The notes: a model not told the origin generated them from the letters alone. A stretch of DNA of 64,000 nt from Amycolatopsis coloradensis (GCF_037997115.1 NZ_CP150484.1:6125126-6189125), one strand, 5' to 3'; shown: positions 25,573 through 34,157, counted from the stretch's first letter. A program made the numbers and translations.

Positions 25573-27096
25573 TTGAAGAACATCCTGCTGATCGGAGTCG
25601 GACCGCACGCGCGGCGCAACCACCTTCCTACGCTCCTGTCGGCCCGCGGTGCCGGTCTCGTGTCCACGGTGATCGGTGTGGACGTACACGAGGCGAGATC
25701 CACCATCGAATCTCATCGCGGCTTCACCGCGGACAACGCGGTCACCATGTACTACGTCGATTCGTTCCGCGCGTCAGAGGAGACGCTTCCACCCGCCGTT
25801 CGCACGGTGCTGGACCGGATCGTCCGAGAGCACGACATCGACGCGGTGTTCGTCTCGACCGAACCCTCGTTCCACATGGCGTACAGCAAATGGGCGCTCG
25901 ATCACCCGCTGAGCGTCCTCCTCGACAAACCGCTCAGCGTGCGCCCCGGCAGTTCGACAGACCCCGCGAGCGCCGCGTTGATCCATACCGACTTCGACGA
26001 CCTCTCGGACAGATACGCGCTGGCGCAGCGAGACAACGCGGACCTCATCGTGTCCGTGCAGTGCCAGCGGCGGTACCACCCCGCTTTCCTCCGCATCAAG
26101 GAACTCGTCTCCGAGGTGGCGGCGTTCACCAACTGCCCGGTGACGTCGGTGCAGTCTTTCCACAGCGACGGGCAGTGGCGGCTTCCCGACGAACTCCTGG
26201 ACATCGGCTACCACTCGTTCGACCGCGGGTACGGGAAGATCGCCCACTCCGGCTACCACTTCTTCGACATAGTCCCGTGGCTGCTCGAAGCAGGTGAACG
26301 ACCGGGGAAGACGATCGACCAGGTCGAGGTCCACGTCAACACGACGCGTCCCGCCGATCTGCTGGCACAGCTGACACATTCCGACTATCGACGGCTCTTT
26401 CCCGGCTTCGCCGACACGAGCCGTTACCCGGAGGACGAACTCCACCGTTCCATCGCCGATTTCGGCGAAGTGGACGCCTTCGTCTCACTCTGCTTCAAGA
26501 CACAGGGGCGGGTCATGACGCTCGGGAGTATCAACCTCCTGCACAACGGCTTTTCGCAACGGGGCAACCTCGTCGCCAACAACAGCGACCTCTACAAGGG
26601 AAACGGCCGGGTGCGCCACGAGACGCACATCGTCGAACAGGGACCGTTCCAGGCGATCCACTTCCATTCCCTCCAATCGCTCGACGACGACCTCGCTCAG
26701 ACGGGCACACACAGCATCGGCGAGAAGGGGCATGTCGCCGTGCATGTGTTCAGGAACAACACCTTCAATCCCCGGTGGCGAAGTCACCAGGCGTACGACT
26801 ACGACGCGCTGAAAACGGCCGGCGACGGCGACCACTGCGGGGAGCCGTCCCAGTCCGCGAGCCGTCGGCGCGCAATCTACGAATTCCTCGAGTTCCTCAA
26901 CGGCAAGCGCGAGCGCGCGACCATGGCCTCCGAACTGACCTCTCACCGGCGGAGCTCGGCTCTCATGGCGGCGACCTACCTCTCGGCCGCGCAGCAGTGG
27001 GCAGGCCGTTCGAACCTGGCCAGGGCCGACTTCCGGCGCACCCGCGATCAGCCGCCCGCCGCCGCCCACAGCCGCTTCCGCGAGGCACAGTTGTGA
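25573..27096 (+). CDS. Gfo/Idh/MocA-type oxidoreductase, long form
   Basis: The 507-aa protein starts with a Rossmann motif (NILLIGVGPHARRNHLPTLL) and has VFVSTEPSFHM, VLLDKPLS (the EKPxx-like motif with the catalytic Lys), and SVQCQRRYHPAF in place of the usual N-x-R-R. The middle contains IAHSGYHFFDIVPWLLEA, equivalent to the conserved D-x-G-x-H region. It is some 100-150 residues longer than typical family members. The TTG at 25573 is chosen because GGGGAGG at 25561-25567 precedes it. It probably oxidises or reduces a sugar or cyclitol using NAD(P). Its stop overlaps the kinase gene (GTGA). Confidence 0.8.
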   Translation: MKNILLIGVGPHARRNHLPTLLSARGAGLVSTVIGVDVHEARSTIESHRGFTADNAVTMYYVDSFRASEETLPPAVRTVLDRIVREHDIDAVFVSTEPSFHMAYSKWALDHPLSVLLDKPLSVRPGSSTDPASAALIHTDFDDLSDRYALAQRDNADLIVSVQCQRRYHPAFLRIKELVSEVAAFTNCPVTSVQSFHSDGQWRLPDELLDIGYHSFDRGYGKIAHSGYHFFDIVPWLLEAGERPGKTIDQVEVHVNTTRPADLLAQLTHSDYRRLFPGFADTSRYPEDELHRSIADFGEVDAFVSLCFKTQGRVMTLGSINLLHNGFSQRGNLVANNSDLYKGNGRVRHETHIVEQGPFQAIHFHSLQSLDDDLAQTGTHSIGEKGHVAVHVFRNNTFNPRWRSHQAYDYDALKTAGDGDHCGEPSQSASRRRAIYEFLEFLNGKRERATMASELTSHRRSSALMAATYLSAAQQWAGRSNLARADFRRTRDQPPAAAHSRFREAQL

Positions 27097-28103
27097 GCGG
27101 CGCGGACGTCGCGTCCGCCTCGTGGTCGCCGGTCGCGCGGGTCTCCCCCGCGATACCGGCGAGACTGGCGCCCGTATGCGCGGCCCACGTAGGCCAGGTC
27201 GAGGCGGTGCAGGAGTTGACCAGCGGCAATGTCAGCCACGTCTTCCGCGTCTCGGGCACGCGGGGCACGGTCGTGCTGAAGGCACGGACAGACCGGTTCG
27301 CCCGGATTCCCCACCTCGAGACCGATCCGGCCTTGATCGGGCTCGAGCGCCGCGCGATCGCTCTGCTGGGCTCCGCCGTCGCCGACGTCTTTCCCCGGAT
27401 CCTGCACTACGATCCGGCGGTCCACGCGATGGTCCTGACCGACATCTTCCCTGACCGGCGGACCTACGAAGATCACCTGCTCGAGCGGCCCGCGACAGTG
27501 AGCGAAATGCGGTTGCTGGGCGACGCGCTGCGGCGCGTCCACCGGGCGACGCGGGTCATGACCGCTCCTCTGCGCGCAGACGGTGACACCGAGTTTCGCA
27601 ACCTCACCTTCGCACTGTGCCTCGAGCAGCACGGGCACCCGGTACTCGGAGACCTCGCCGCCCGGCTCCGTGCCACTGCCGACCGACAGCTGATCCTCGG
27701 GGACCCGGCCCCGAAGAACATGAGCCTGACCGGCGGGCGAGTGGCGATCTGCGACCTCGACAACGTGCATCTCGGCTCCCCGTTGTACGACCTCGGTTAT
27801 CTCACCGGCCACGTGGTCCTCCACCACGTTCAGCACACCGGGCGGACCGGTCACCTCGTCCGCTCGTTGCTGGACGCCTATCAAGGATCTGATCACTGGA
27901 GCGAGACGGAGGAGGAGACCGTGTCCGCCGTGGCGGGCGCGACGATCCTTTACCGCCTGTGGGACAAGAACGTCCCGTACCGCCTCACCCTGACGACGTG
28001 CGAACGGTCCGCTGTCGCCGAAGCGGTGTGGGACGTCCTGTCGTCTCCTTCCCTCGGACTCGCCGAGCTGATCGGCCGGACCGAGACCTCGTTGCGGAGA
28101 TAG
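27093..28103 (+). CDS. APH/choline-kinase-like phosphotransferase
   Basis: The 336-aa protein has the kinase-like fold of aminoglycoside phosphotransferases: a phosphate-binding loop region (TSGNVSHVFRVSG), Lys63 in VVLKART, the catalytic loop LILGDPAPKNMSL (Asp204, Asn209), and the metal motif ICDLDNVHLG (Asp221, Asp223). The substrate could be a pathway intermediate, or the product itself as resistance. The GTG at 27093 lies in a GTGA overlap with the oxidoreductase, and the next gene starts immediately after its stop. Confidence 0.83.
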   Translation: MSGADVASASWSPVARVSPAIPARLAPVCAAHVGQVEAVQELTSGNVSHVFRVSGTRGTVVLKARTDRFARIPHLETDPALIGLERRAIALLGSAVADVFPRILHYDPAVHAMVLTDIFPDRRTYEDHLLERPATVSEMRLLGDALRRVHRATRVMTAPLRADGDTEFRNLTFALCLEQHGHPVLGDLAARLRATADRQLILGDPAPKNMSLTGGRVAICDLDNVHLGSPLYDLGYLTGHVVLHHVQHTGRTGHLVRSLLDAYQGSDHWSETEEETVSAVAGATILYRLWDKNVPYRLTLTTCERSAVAEAVWDVLSSPSLGLAELIGRTETSLRR

Positions 28104-29399
28104 GTGACTGCCGTGCTGACAGTGGAGAAGTACGCCGAGCAGACCGCGGAACAGATTCTGCGTCTGCACGGCTACGCGGTGGACGACGTCCAAGCACTGG
28201 CGAGGAGCCAGGAGTGCTTCGCGGTCCGTACTCAAAGCCGGCGGATCGCGCTCGCGGACGGCCTCGAGTATCGCTCGTGGTGCGTCGAGCTGGGGCAGGA
28301 TTCCTTCACCAACGTGTTCCAGCTCGCGGTCGACCTACGCGCGAACGACGTTCAGGCGATCAGCTCGGACCGAGGTTTCCCCCTGCGTGCGCGGCTGGAC
28401 GGCGCGCGGCGGCTCGCGGCGGTGAGCGGGTCGTTCTCGTTCAGCTCCGATGACAAGGGCTATCAGCCCATCGAGCCGTGCCTGGACCTGTGCTGTCGCG
28501 AGGGCCGCCTCGTCAGCCTGTCGACGGCGACCAAGCCCGGGCTGATCGACCTCGCCGACGGCCTGTTCCTCGGACCGGTGCCCGCCGTGGGAACCCTGAC
28601 CGTCGACGGGCGGCCGTTCACCTGGAGCGGTTCGAAGGACGGCCATCGGCAAGGGACGGTACCGGCGAACACTCTGACCGTGTTCGGCCCGGCCAACTGC
28701 CGTGTCGACTACGCGGCCGCGGCAAGGACCGGGTTCGTCCGCTATGTGGACCGCGCCGGCAATGTCACGCCGCTGAGGCACGCGGCGGTGGACTACACCG
28801 TGGGGTGGCGAGACGGCGACCTGGTCATCACGGGAAGGCGGCAGGGCGGCGGGGCCGACCTGTTCGGCAGCGCCTTCGTCTTGCGAGCGGGACTCGCCAG
28901 CGATCCACGGTTCCGGGTCGGCGCTCGCGTGCTCGTGCGGTCCGTCGGAGGCCACTCGGTGAAGGCGATGAGGTCGGCGGTCTCCATCGGGCCGAACGCC
29001 TACGACGCGACGCGGGAAGGAGCCCACGGCTACGACGAATCCCTCGGGGTGTCCCCGTTCCGGCCCGTGCGCTACGCGCGCACTCTCGTCCATCAGGACG
29101 GCGGCCGTCTGTGTTTCCGGGTCTTCGACGGCGCGCCGCTGACCCACGTCTTCCGCGGAGTGACCCCCGCGGAAGTCGTCGGACTGTACGAACGGGACGG
29201 TATCGACCCCGCGCGGGTCTATCACCTCGACGGCGGCCAATCGTCCAAAATGGTCTTCAACCGGGCAGGCGCGATCACCGTCGCCGGAAGCCTGCACTAC
29301 CTCCGGTGGCCGCGCCACGCGTCCCAGCCGTTCACCTGGCACGGAATCGACGGCCGCGAGCTGAACAGCTGTTTCTTGGTCAGCGCAAGGCCGGCGTAA
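28104..29399 (+). CDS. Phosphodiester-glycosidase (NAGPA)-like protein
   Basis: This 431-aa protein has no signal peptide. The last quarter carries RVYHLDGGQSSKMVF (about 373-384), matching the L-D-G-G-x-S-S motif of NAGPA / DUF2233 phosphodiester glycosidases. Upstream are matching beta-rich segments (LRARLDGARRLAAVSGSF, which in the family is the R..A.NGGFF region). In NAGPA the fold removes GlcNAc from a phosphodiester, so a deprotection step is conceivable. The N-terminal 60 residues may be a separate helical part. The GTG at 28104 abuts the preceding TAG. The assignment is moderate because the rest of the protein diverges. Confidence 0.6.
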   Translation: MTAVLTVEKYAEQTAEQILRLHGYAVDDVQALARSQECFAVRTQSRRIALADGLEYRSWCVELGQDSFTNVFQLAVDLRANDVQAISSDRGFPLRARLDGARRLAAVSGSFSFSSDDKGYQPIEPCLDLCCREGRLVSLSTATKPGLIDLADGLFLGPVPAVGTLTVDGRPFTWSGSKDGHRQGTVPANTLTVFGPANCRVDYAAAARTGFVRYVDRAGNVTPLRHAAVDYTVGWRDGDLVITGRRQGGGADLFGSAFVLRAGLASDPRFRVGARVLVRSVGGHSVKAMRSAVSIGPNAYDATREGAHGYDESLGVSPFRPVRYARTLVHQDGGRLCFRVFDGAPLTHVFRGVTPAEVVGLYERDGIDPARVYHLDGGQSSKMVFNRAGAITVAGSLHYLRWPRHASQPFTWHGIDGRELNSCFLVSARPA

Positions 29400-29442
29400 C
29401 TCACCCGCAGGCGCAGACAATCGATCCCGCAGGAGGATCCCG

Positions 29443-30111
29443 ATGAAGAAAGTCCTAGTGATCGTCGCCCATCCCGACGACGCAGAGATCGGTATGGGGA
29501 TGAGGATCCACTGGTACTCGGCGAACGGTGCCGACGTCGACGTCCATTGCCTGTCCCGTGGGTCCGCGTCCCCCGGCGGCCCGTCACCCAGGGGCGACGA
29601 GTGTCTGCGGGCCGGAAAAGTCCTCGGTGTCAGGTCGTACACGTTCTCGGACATCCCCGACTCTCGCTTCACCGGCAACCGGGGAGCGATCAACGCCGAA
29701 CTGTTTCGGGTGATCAGGGAATCACGCCCTGATGTGGTGTACACCCACTACCCGGACGACCAGCACCTGGATCACTCGGTGGCCGGTGCGGAAGTCACCG
29801 CCGTCGCACAACGGGAAGTGTACGAGCTGAGCTACTTCCGCTCCCCCTACAGCGTGCGATTCGAACCGAACCTCTTCTTCCTCGCCAGCCGCGAATCACT
29901 GGACGCGAAACAGGAGGCTCTCACCTGCTTCGGCTCGCAGAAGCAACTCGACATGGAGCTGTTCGCACGGCTTTCGCGATGTGCGCACAGGCAACATCTC
30001 CACCATCGCGTGGTTGAACGCTTCACGCCCGAGGCGATTGCGGCGGAGCAGTTCGTCATCCAGCGCCGCATCGAGTTCGGGCTCGCCGAGGAAGGAGATG
30101 CGCGGTGCTGA
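29443..30111 (+). CDS. PIG-L (LmbE-like) N-deacetylase
   Basis: The 222-aa protein begins KKVLVIVAHPDDAEIGMG, with the zinc ligands His10 and Asp13 and the base Asp12, and has YTHYPDDQHLDHSVAG (the third ligand in HLDH, around His108-His111). PIG-L enzymes hydrolyse N-acetyl groups, as on GlcNAc in mycothiol or teicoplanin-type glycosides. An AGGAGG precedes the ATG by about 7 nt. Its 3' end overlaps the next gene by 7 bp. Its presence beside an Eis acetyltransferase suggests an acetylate/deacetylate pair. Confidence 0.9.
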   Translation: MKKVLVIVAHPDDAEIGMGMRIHWYSANGADVDVHCLSRGSASPGGPSPRGDECLRAGKVLGVRSYTFSDIPDSRFTGNRGAINAELFRVIRESRPDVVYTHYPDDQHLDHSVAGAEVTAVAQREVYELSYFRSPYSVRFEPNLFFLASRESLDAKQEALTCFGSQKQLDMELFARLSRCAHRQHLHHRVVERFTPEAIAAEQFVIQRRIEFGLAEEGDARC

Positions 30112-31097
30112 TCGAGCTGGACGAGATCAGATCGCTGATGATCCGCACCTGTGAAAGGTCCGGTGTCCCCGCCTCTCAGGTGGAATTGGTCGTGGGCCAC
30201 TACCTCGACGGAGAGCTGCGAGGGAAGAAGACCCACGGGCTGGCGAAGTTCTGCTTCGAATCGCAGTACTTCCACGAACGCCAAGGGCCGCCGGAGATCA
30301 CCCACGACCGGAAAGCGATCACCGTCGTGAACGCACGGCGGGAAGTGGGCCCGATCAGCGCCGCGTTCGCAACCGACATCGCCGTGCGCAAAGCTCGCCG
30401 GTTCGGTGTCGGGATGGTCGGTGTCGTCAACTCGCAGAGGTACGGGATCCTGGCCACCTGGACCGAAAGGATGGCAGGCGAAGGTTGCGTCGGCGTCGCG
30501 ATGAACACCTCCACCGCCGACGTCACGCTCCCGGGAGCGGGTGAGGGTTTCCTTGGCGTCAACCCGCTGAGTTTCGCCGTTCCCACCGCGGACGAGCCAC
30601 TCGTGGCGGACATGTCGACGACCAAGGCACCCATGGGACTGCTGTGGGAGGCCCGGCGCGGCGGGCAGGCTCTCCCGCCCGGATGCTTCGTCGACCGCGA
30701 CGGCCACTACACCCTCGACCCGGACGACGCGGTCTCGGCGGTGATGTTCGGTGAGCACAAGGGATTCGCCATCTCCCTGCTCGTCCAGTTGCTGACCGGG
30801 TCGATCTTCGGATTCCCTATGGGCACCGAAGTCGACTCGATATGGCGGACCGGGTATACCTTTCTGGCTCTCGATCCCGCTTTCGGCGGCGCGGCCGCGG
30901 ATTTCGTCTCCGCCAACTCACGACTGGTCGAATCGATCGAAAACGTACGGACGACGAACGGTTCGGGGCTTCGCCTGTTCTCCCGCAACGGGCTCAAGGC
31001 GAGGAACGACGCCATCCGCGTCGGCCTGCTGGAAGTCTCTGATTCGGTGCTGGAGCGACTTCGCTCGTGTGCATCCGGAGACCACAGGGAACACTGA
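30105..31097 (+). CDS. Ldh2-family (malate/L-sulfolactate/ureidoglycolate type) dehydrogenase
   Basis: This 330-aa protein shows the Ldh_2 signature: GELRGKKTHGLAKF with the catalytic His44 (usually SHG), VNSQRYGILATWTERM, MNTSTADVTLPGAGE.FLGVNPLSFAVPT-type cofactor segments, VADMSTTKAPMG and GEHKGFAIS. These NAD(P)-dependent enzymes oxidise alpha-hydroxy acids or reduce 2-oxo acids or imines. The GTG at 30105 overlaps the deacetylase stop. The substrate is unknown; 2-oxo acids produced by the aldolases upstream are candidates. Confidence 0.85.
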   Translation: MLIELDEIRSLMIRTCERSGVPASQVELVVGHYLDGELRGKKTHGLAKFCFESQYFHERQGPPEITHDRKAITVVNARREVGPISAAFATDIAVRKARRFGVGMVGVVNSQRYGILATWTERMAGEGCVGVAMNTSTADVTLPGAGEGFLGVNPLSFAVPTADEPLVADMSTTKAPMGLLWEARRGGQALPPGCFVDRDGHYTLDPDDAVSAVMFGEHKGFAISLLVQLLTGSIFGFPMGTEVDSIWRTGYTFLALDPAFGGAAADFVSANSRLVESIENVRTTNGSGLRLFSRNGLKARNDAIRVGLLEVSDSVLERLRSCASGDHREH

Positions 31098-31111
31098 TTC
31101 GAGGAGAAAGA

Positions 31112-32281
31112 ATGGGATTGCGTTTCCACTGGTTTCTTCCCACCGCGGCCGACGGGAGGTCACTCGCCGTCGGAACGCGGGGAACACAGGGGCCGGACGG
31201 CCGTGACTCCACCTCGCCCTCGTGCGGGGCCGACCGCTTCCGCGCCCCTGACATCGACTACATGACGCAGGTCGCGCAGGCCGCGGAACGTCAGGGGTTC
31301 GATGCGATCCTGACACCGACCGGCACCTGGTGCGAGGACGCGTGGCTGATCACCGCGGCCTTGCTGCGAGCCACCGAGCGCCTGAAATTCCTGGTCGCTT
31401 TCCGGCCCGGCCTCATGTCGCCGACCTTGCTGGCCCAGATGGCCGCTACCTACCAACGGATTTCGCGTGGACGGCTTCTGCTGAACGTGGTGACCGGGGG
31501 CGAGCAGGACGAGCAAGCACGCTTCGGTGACCATCTCTCGAAGAACGAGCGCTACGCCAGGACAGACGAGTTCCTGACCGTGGTCCGGGGCGCGTGGAGC
31601 GGCACGCCGTTCGACTTCAAAGGCAAGTACTACGACGTCCACGGAGCGACGGTGTCCCAGCCACCCTCGCCGCTTCCCGAGTTCTACTTCGGCGGCTCGT
31701 CGGACGGTGCGGGCCCGGTGGCGGCGCGCCACGTCCAGACTTATCTGACCTGGGGTGAATCCCCTTCCGCCGTGGCGCACAAACTGTCGTGGATCCGGAA
31801 GCTGGCAGCGGCGGAAGGACGCCGGATCCGGTTCGGGATCAGATTTCACGTGATCACCCGAGACACCTCGGCCGAGGCCTGGGCGGCGGCGGAACGCCTC
31901 ATCGACGGTCTGAACGGCAACGAGATCGACCGCGTCCAGCGAATGCTCAGCCGGAGCCAGTCCACGAGCCAGGCCCGGATGTCCGAGCTCCACGCCTCGT
32001 TCCGCGGCTCGGGAAACCACCGGGAACTCGAAATCCATCCCAACGTCTGGGCAGGCGTCGGCCTGATGCGCGGCGGTGCGGGGACCGCGCTCGTCGGAAG
32101 CCACACCGAAGTCGCCGATCGGATCGAGGAGTACGCCGCACTCGGCATCGAGGAGTTCATCGTCTCCGGTTTCCCCCACTTGGAGGAGGCGTACTGGTTC
32201 GGTGAGGGCGTGCTTCCGGAGCTCCGGCGGCGGAAGCCGGCGCCGGCACACCACGAACTCGGACGGCCGGCGATGGCATGA
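31112..32281 (+). CDS. FMNH2-dependent (SsuD-like) flavin monooxygenase
   Basis: This 389-aa luciferase-like protein reads MGLRFHWFLPTAADGR, then AAERQGFDAILTPTGTWCEDAW, FLVAFRPGLMSPTLLAQM, RGRLLLNVVTGG and PEFYFGGSSDGA. It is closest in style to alkanesulfonate monooxygenase SsuD. Such enzymes need reduced flavin from a partner, which is the next gene (ATGA overlap). They cleave C-S bonds or oxygenate C or N centres. The ATG at 31112 follows GAGGAG at 31101-31106. Confidence 0.88.
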   Translation: MGLRFHWFLPTAADGRSLAVGTRGTQGPDGRDSTSPSCGADRFRAPDIDYMTQVAQAAERQGFDAILTPTGTWCEDAWLITAALLRATERLKFLVAFRPGLMSPTLLAQMAATYQRISRGRLLLNVVTGGEQDEQARFGDHLSKNERYARTDEFLTVVRGAWSGTPFDFKGKYYDVHGATVSQPPSPLPEFYFGGSSDGAGPVAARHVQTYLTWGESPSAVAHKLSWIRKLAAAEGRRIRFGIRFHVITRDTSAEAWAAAERLIDGLNGNEIDRVQRMLSRSQSTSQARMSELHASFRGSGNHRELEIHPNVWAGVGLMRGGAGTALVGSHTEVADRIEEYAALGIEEFIVSGFPHLEEAYWFGEGVLPELRRRKPAPAHHELGRPAMA

Positions 32282-32790
32282 CGACAGCGGCGGACCTCCT
32301 GCCTGTCGAGCACATCGACGGCAGCGGCTTACGAACCACGTTCGGGTGTTTCCCGACCGGTGTCACCGTCTTGTGCGCGCTGGGAGAGAGTGGTCCCGAC
32401 GGTATGGCGGTGAGCGCGTTCACCCCTGCTTCGCTGGAACCTCCTTTGGCTTCGGTCTGTGTACAGCAGTCCTCCGCCACTTGGCCCCGGATCCGGCGGC
32501 AAGCGCATCGCGGCGTCAGTATCCTCGCGGACGGTCAGGAAAACGTGTGCCGCTCTCTGGCGGCCAGGGCGGCGGATCGGTTCGCCGGCGTCGCCTGGGT
32601 GTCATCGGATACCGGCGCCGTCTTCGTGGAGGGGGCGGTCTCGTGGCTGGATTGCGTGGTGCACGACGAGGTCGAGGCCGGTGACCATATCATCGCCCTG
32701 CTTCGGATCCGGCGGCTCCGGTCGACACACGACGCACCTCCGCTCGTGTTCCACCGGAGCCGGTTCCGAAGCCTGACCGATCAGCGGTAG
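32278..32790 (+). CDS. Flavin reductase, partner of the monooxygenase
   Basis: The 170-aa protein contains FGCFPTGVTVLCAL, MAVSAFTPASLEPPLASVCV and RRQAHRGVSILADGQ, the split-barrel FMN-binding motifs of the HpaC/ActVB flavin reductases. It provides FMNH2 to the SsuD-like enzyme with which it shares an ATGA overlap. Codon 18 is TTA (32329-32331). It is the last gene of the rightward set; after it the sequence passes into remnants. Confidence 0.9.
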   Translation: MTTAADLLPVEHIDGSGLRTTFGCFPTGVTVLCALGESGPDGMAVSAFTPASLEPPLASVCVQQSSATWPRIRRQAHRGVSILADGQENVCRSLAARAADRFAGVAWVSSDTGAVFVEGAVSWLDCVVHDEVEAGDHIIALLRIRRLRSTHDAPPLVFHRSRFRSLTDQR

Positions 32791-32826
32791 GCACTCCGGA
32801 CACGGCACACTTGGCCCTGGGATCGT

Positions 32827-33515
32827 TCACAGCCGGGTCGCCGGAAGGTGGCTGGATCGTTCCCAAGCGTCGTCGGCCTTCGTGGGTTCGCCCATCACCT
32901 GGCAGGAGTCGCCCAGCTCGCGGAAGAGTTCGGGCCCCAGTCCCACACTGGCGGGCCGGTCCCGGCGCACGGTCGCCACGAGCACCGCCAGCGCACGTTC
33001 GAACTCGGCGCCGGGGCAGACGAACCGGAACAGCGCGCCGACCGCCATCGAACCGGTCGGCTCGGGACCGCGGTCCTTCGCCAGCCGCAGGGCTTCGTCG
33101 AGCAGGGATGGGGCGCGCACGTCACCCTGGCGGGTGTAACCGCAGGCGAGGTGGACGAGCGTCATCGCCTGGGGCGCCCGGTGGCCGAGAGCGCGGAACA
33201 GCGCCAATGCCCGTTCGAACGCGGCGACCGCGTCGCCGGTCCTGTCTTGGGTGCTGAGCACCGAGCCTTCGAGCAGCCAGGCGAAGGCCTCGCTCGGCTC
33301 GTCCCCGAGCCGCCGGGCCAGTTCCCTTGCCCGGTGCGGGCACGGTGCGACCTCGTCGAGCCTTCCGGCGTCACTGTGGATGAGCGCCATCAGGATCAAC
33401 GCGCTCACGGTGCTCACCCATGCTTTCGCCACCCGCTGCCTCGACCGCCTCCCGCAAGCACTCCATCGCTTCGTCCGATCGCTCGGCGAGCCGGGGTGCG
33501 GCGCCGCGCAGCCGC
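32827..33515 (-). pseudogene. C-terminal fragment of a TPR-type regulator
   Basis: The minus frame shows TPR-like helices: LILMALIHSDAGRLDEV, AFERALALFRALGHRAPQAM, LLDEALRLAKDRGPEP and LFRELGDSCQVMGEPTKA. This resembles the C-terminal end of LuxR/SARP-type regulators. Near 33430 the frame shifts: LAERSDEAMECLREAVEA continues in another frame. Around 33520 the similarity ends where the IS256-type fragment begins. The regulator was therefore split by insertion and then decayed. Confidence 0.55.
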
Positions 33516-33528
33516 GGCGCCGGCCGGC

Positions 33529-33942
33529 GAGCAGGAGCGGCTGGTGGCGGCGATGGTCGCTCAGGCGCAAGAGCAGGGCATGGCGTTGACCAGCCCGGAC
33601 GGGCTGCTCAAGCAGCTGACGAAGGCTGTGCTGAAGACCGCGCTGAACGCGGAGATGACCGAGCACCTCGGCCACGCCAACTTGCCGATCAGCCGGGCCG
33701 GGATGGCACCAATGTGCGTAATGGGTCCCGGACGAAGACGGTGGTGTCGGACGCGGTCGGTGAGGTTGAGGTTGTGGTGCCGCGGGATCGGGAAGGTAGT
33801 TATGAGCCGGTCATCATGAAGAAGCGGCAGCGGCGGCCGGGCAGTGTCGATGAGATCGTGTTGTCGTTGTATGCGAAGGGTTTGACGACCGGCGAGATTT
33901 CGGCACATTTTGCCGAGCTTTACGGTGCTGAGCTTCCCCTCG
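33529..33942 (+). pseudogene. IS256 (Mutator)-family transposase, N-terminal fragment with frameshift
   Basis: The sequence reads TSPDGLLKQLTKAVLKTAL, then NAEMTEHLGHANLPISRAG. After a 1-base frameshift near 33700-33715 it reads DGTNVRNGSRTKTVVSD, then PRDREGSYEP and DEIVLSLYAKGLTTGEISAHF. This is the first third of IS256-family transposases; the DDE catalytic core is absent. It is followed at once by a large hairpin and by the second 152-bp repeat copy. Confidence 0.85.
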
Positions 33943-33978
33943 GAGCGTGGAGTCCTCCATGCTCCAGGGGGAAGCTCA
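33929..33978. repeat. 23-bp imperfect hairpin
   Basis: The arm at 33929-33951 (TGAGCTTCCCCTCGGAGCGT...) and the arm at 33956-33978 pair at 20 of 23 positions around a 4-base loop GTCC. It ends exactly where the 152-bp repeat (33979) begins. Copy 1 of the repeat lacks this hairpin. It may be the fold-back end of an element or a transcription stop for the IS remnant. Confidence 0.6.
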
Positions 33979-34130
33979 CGGCATGGCAAGAGGGCGACTG
34001 CTGCGTCAAGCACCGAAGACATTCAATTTCGGGCACCTGCTACGTCTCCGGCGCTTCACTCACTTGAAAACAGATCGTTCCCTCGCGATGGTTTCGGAAT
34101 GCTCCGCGCCGCAGCCGAAACGGGCAGGAC
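33979..34130. repeat. ~152-bp dispersed repeat, copy 2
   Basis: This is the second copy of the repeat at 14287-14439, in the same orientation. It ends with GAAACGGGCAGGAC, after which the two loci diverge. Here it lies 27 bp upstream of the small RHIM-like-motif gene, so it may supply that gene's promoter region. No ORF of its own is convincing. Confidence 0.75.
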
Positions 34131-34157
34131 ACGTCGGCCGGGGATGAGAGCGACACT

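Noticed and set aside
24594..25706. A 370-codon minus-strand frame across the ABC permease
   Set aside because: It is a charged, low-complexity frame (HGERDGTG-like repeats) opposite a clear membrane protein, so a shadow.
28335..29744. A 469-codon minus-strand frame in the pathway operon
   Set aside because: It lies opposite the NAGPA-like and PIG-L genes, which have family motifs and ribosome binding sites; no domain is visible in the antisense frame.
33420..34067. A 215-codon plus-strand frame as an intact transposase
   Set aside because: Only its middle third matches IS256 transposases. The N-terminal match is in another frame, and the C-terminal part is repeat and hairpin sequence, so this is a frameshifted remnant.
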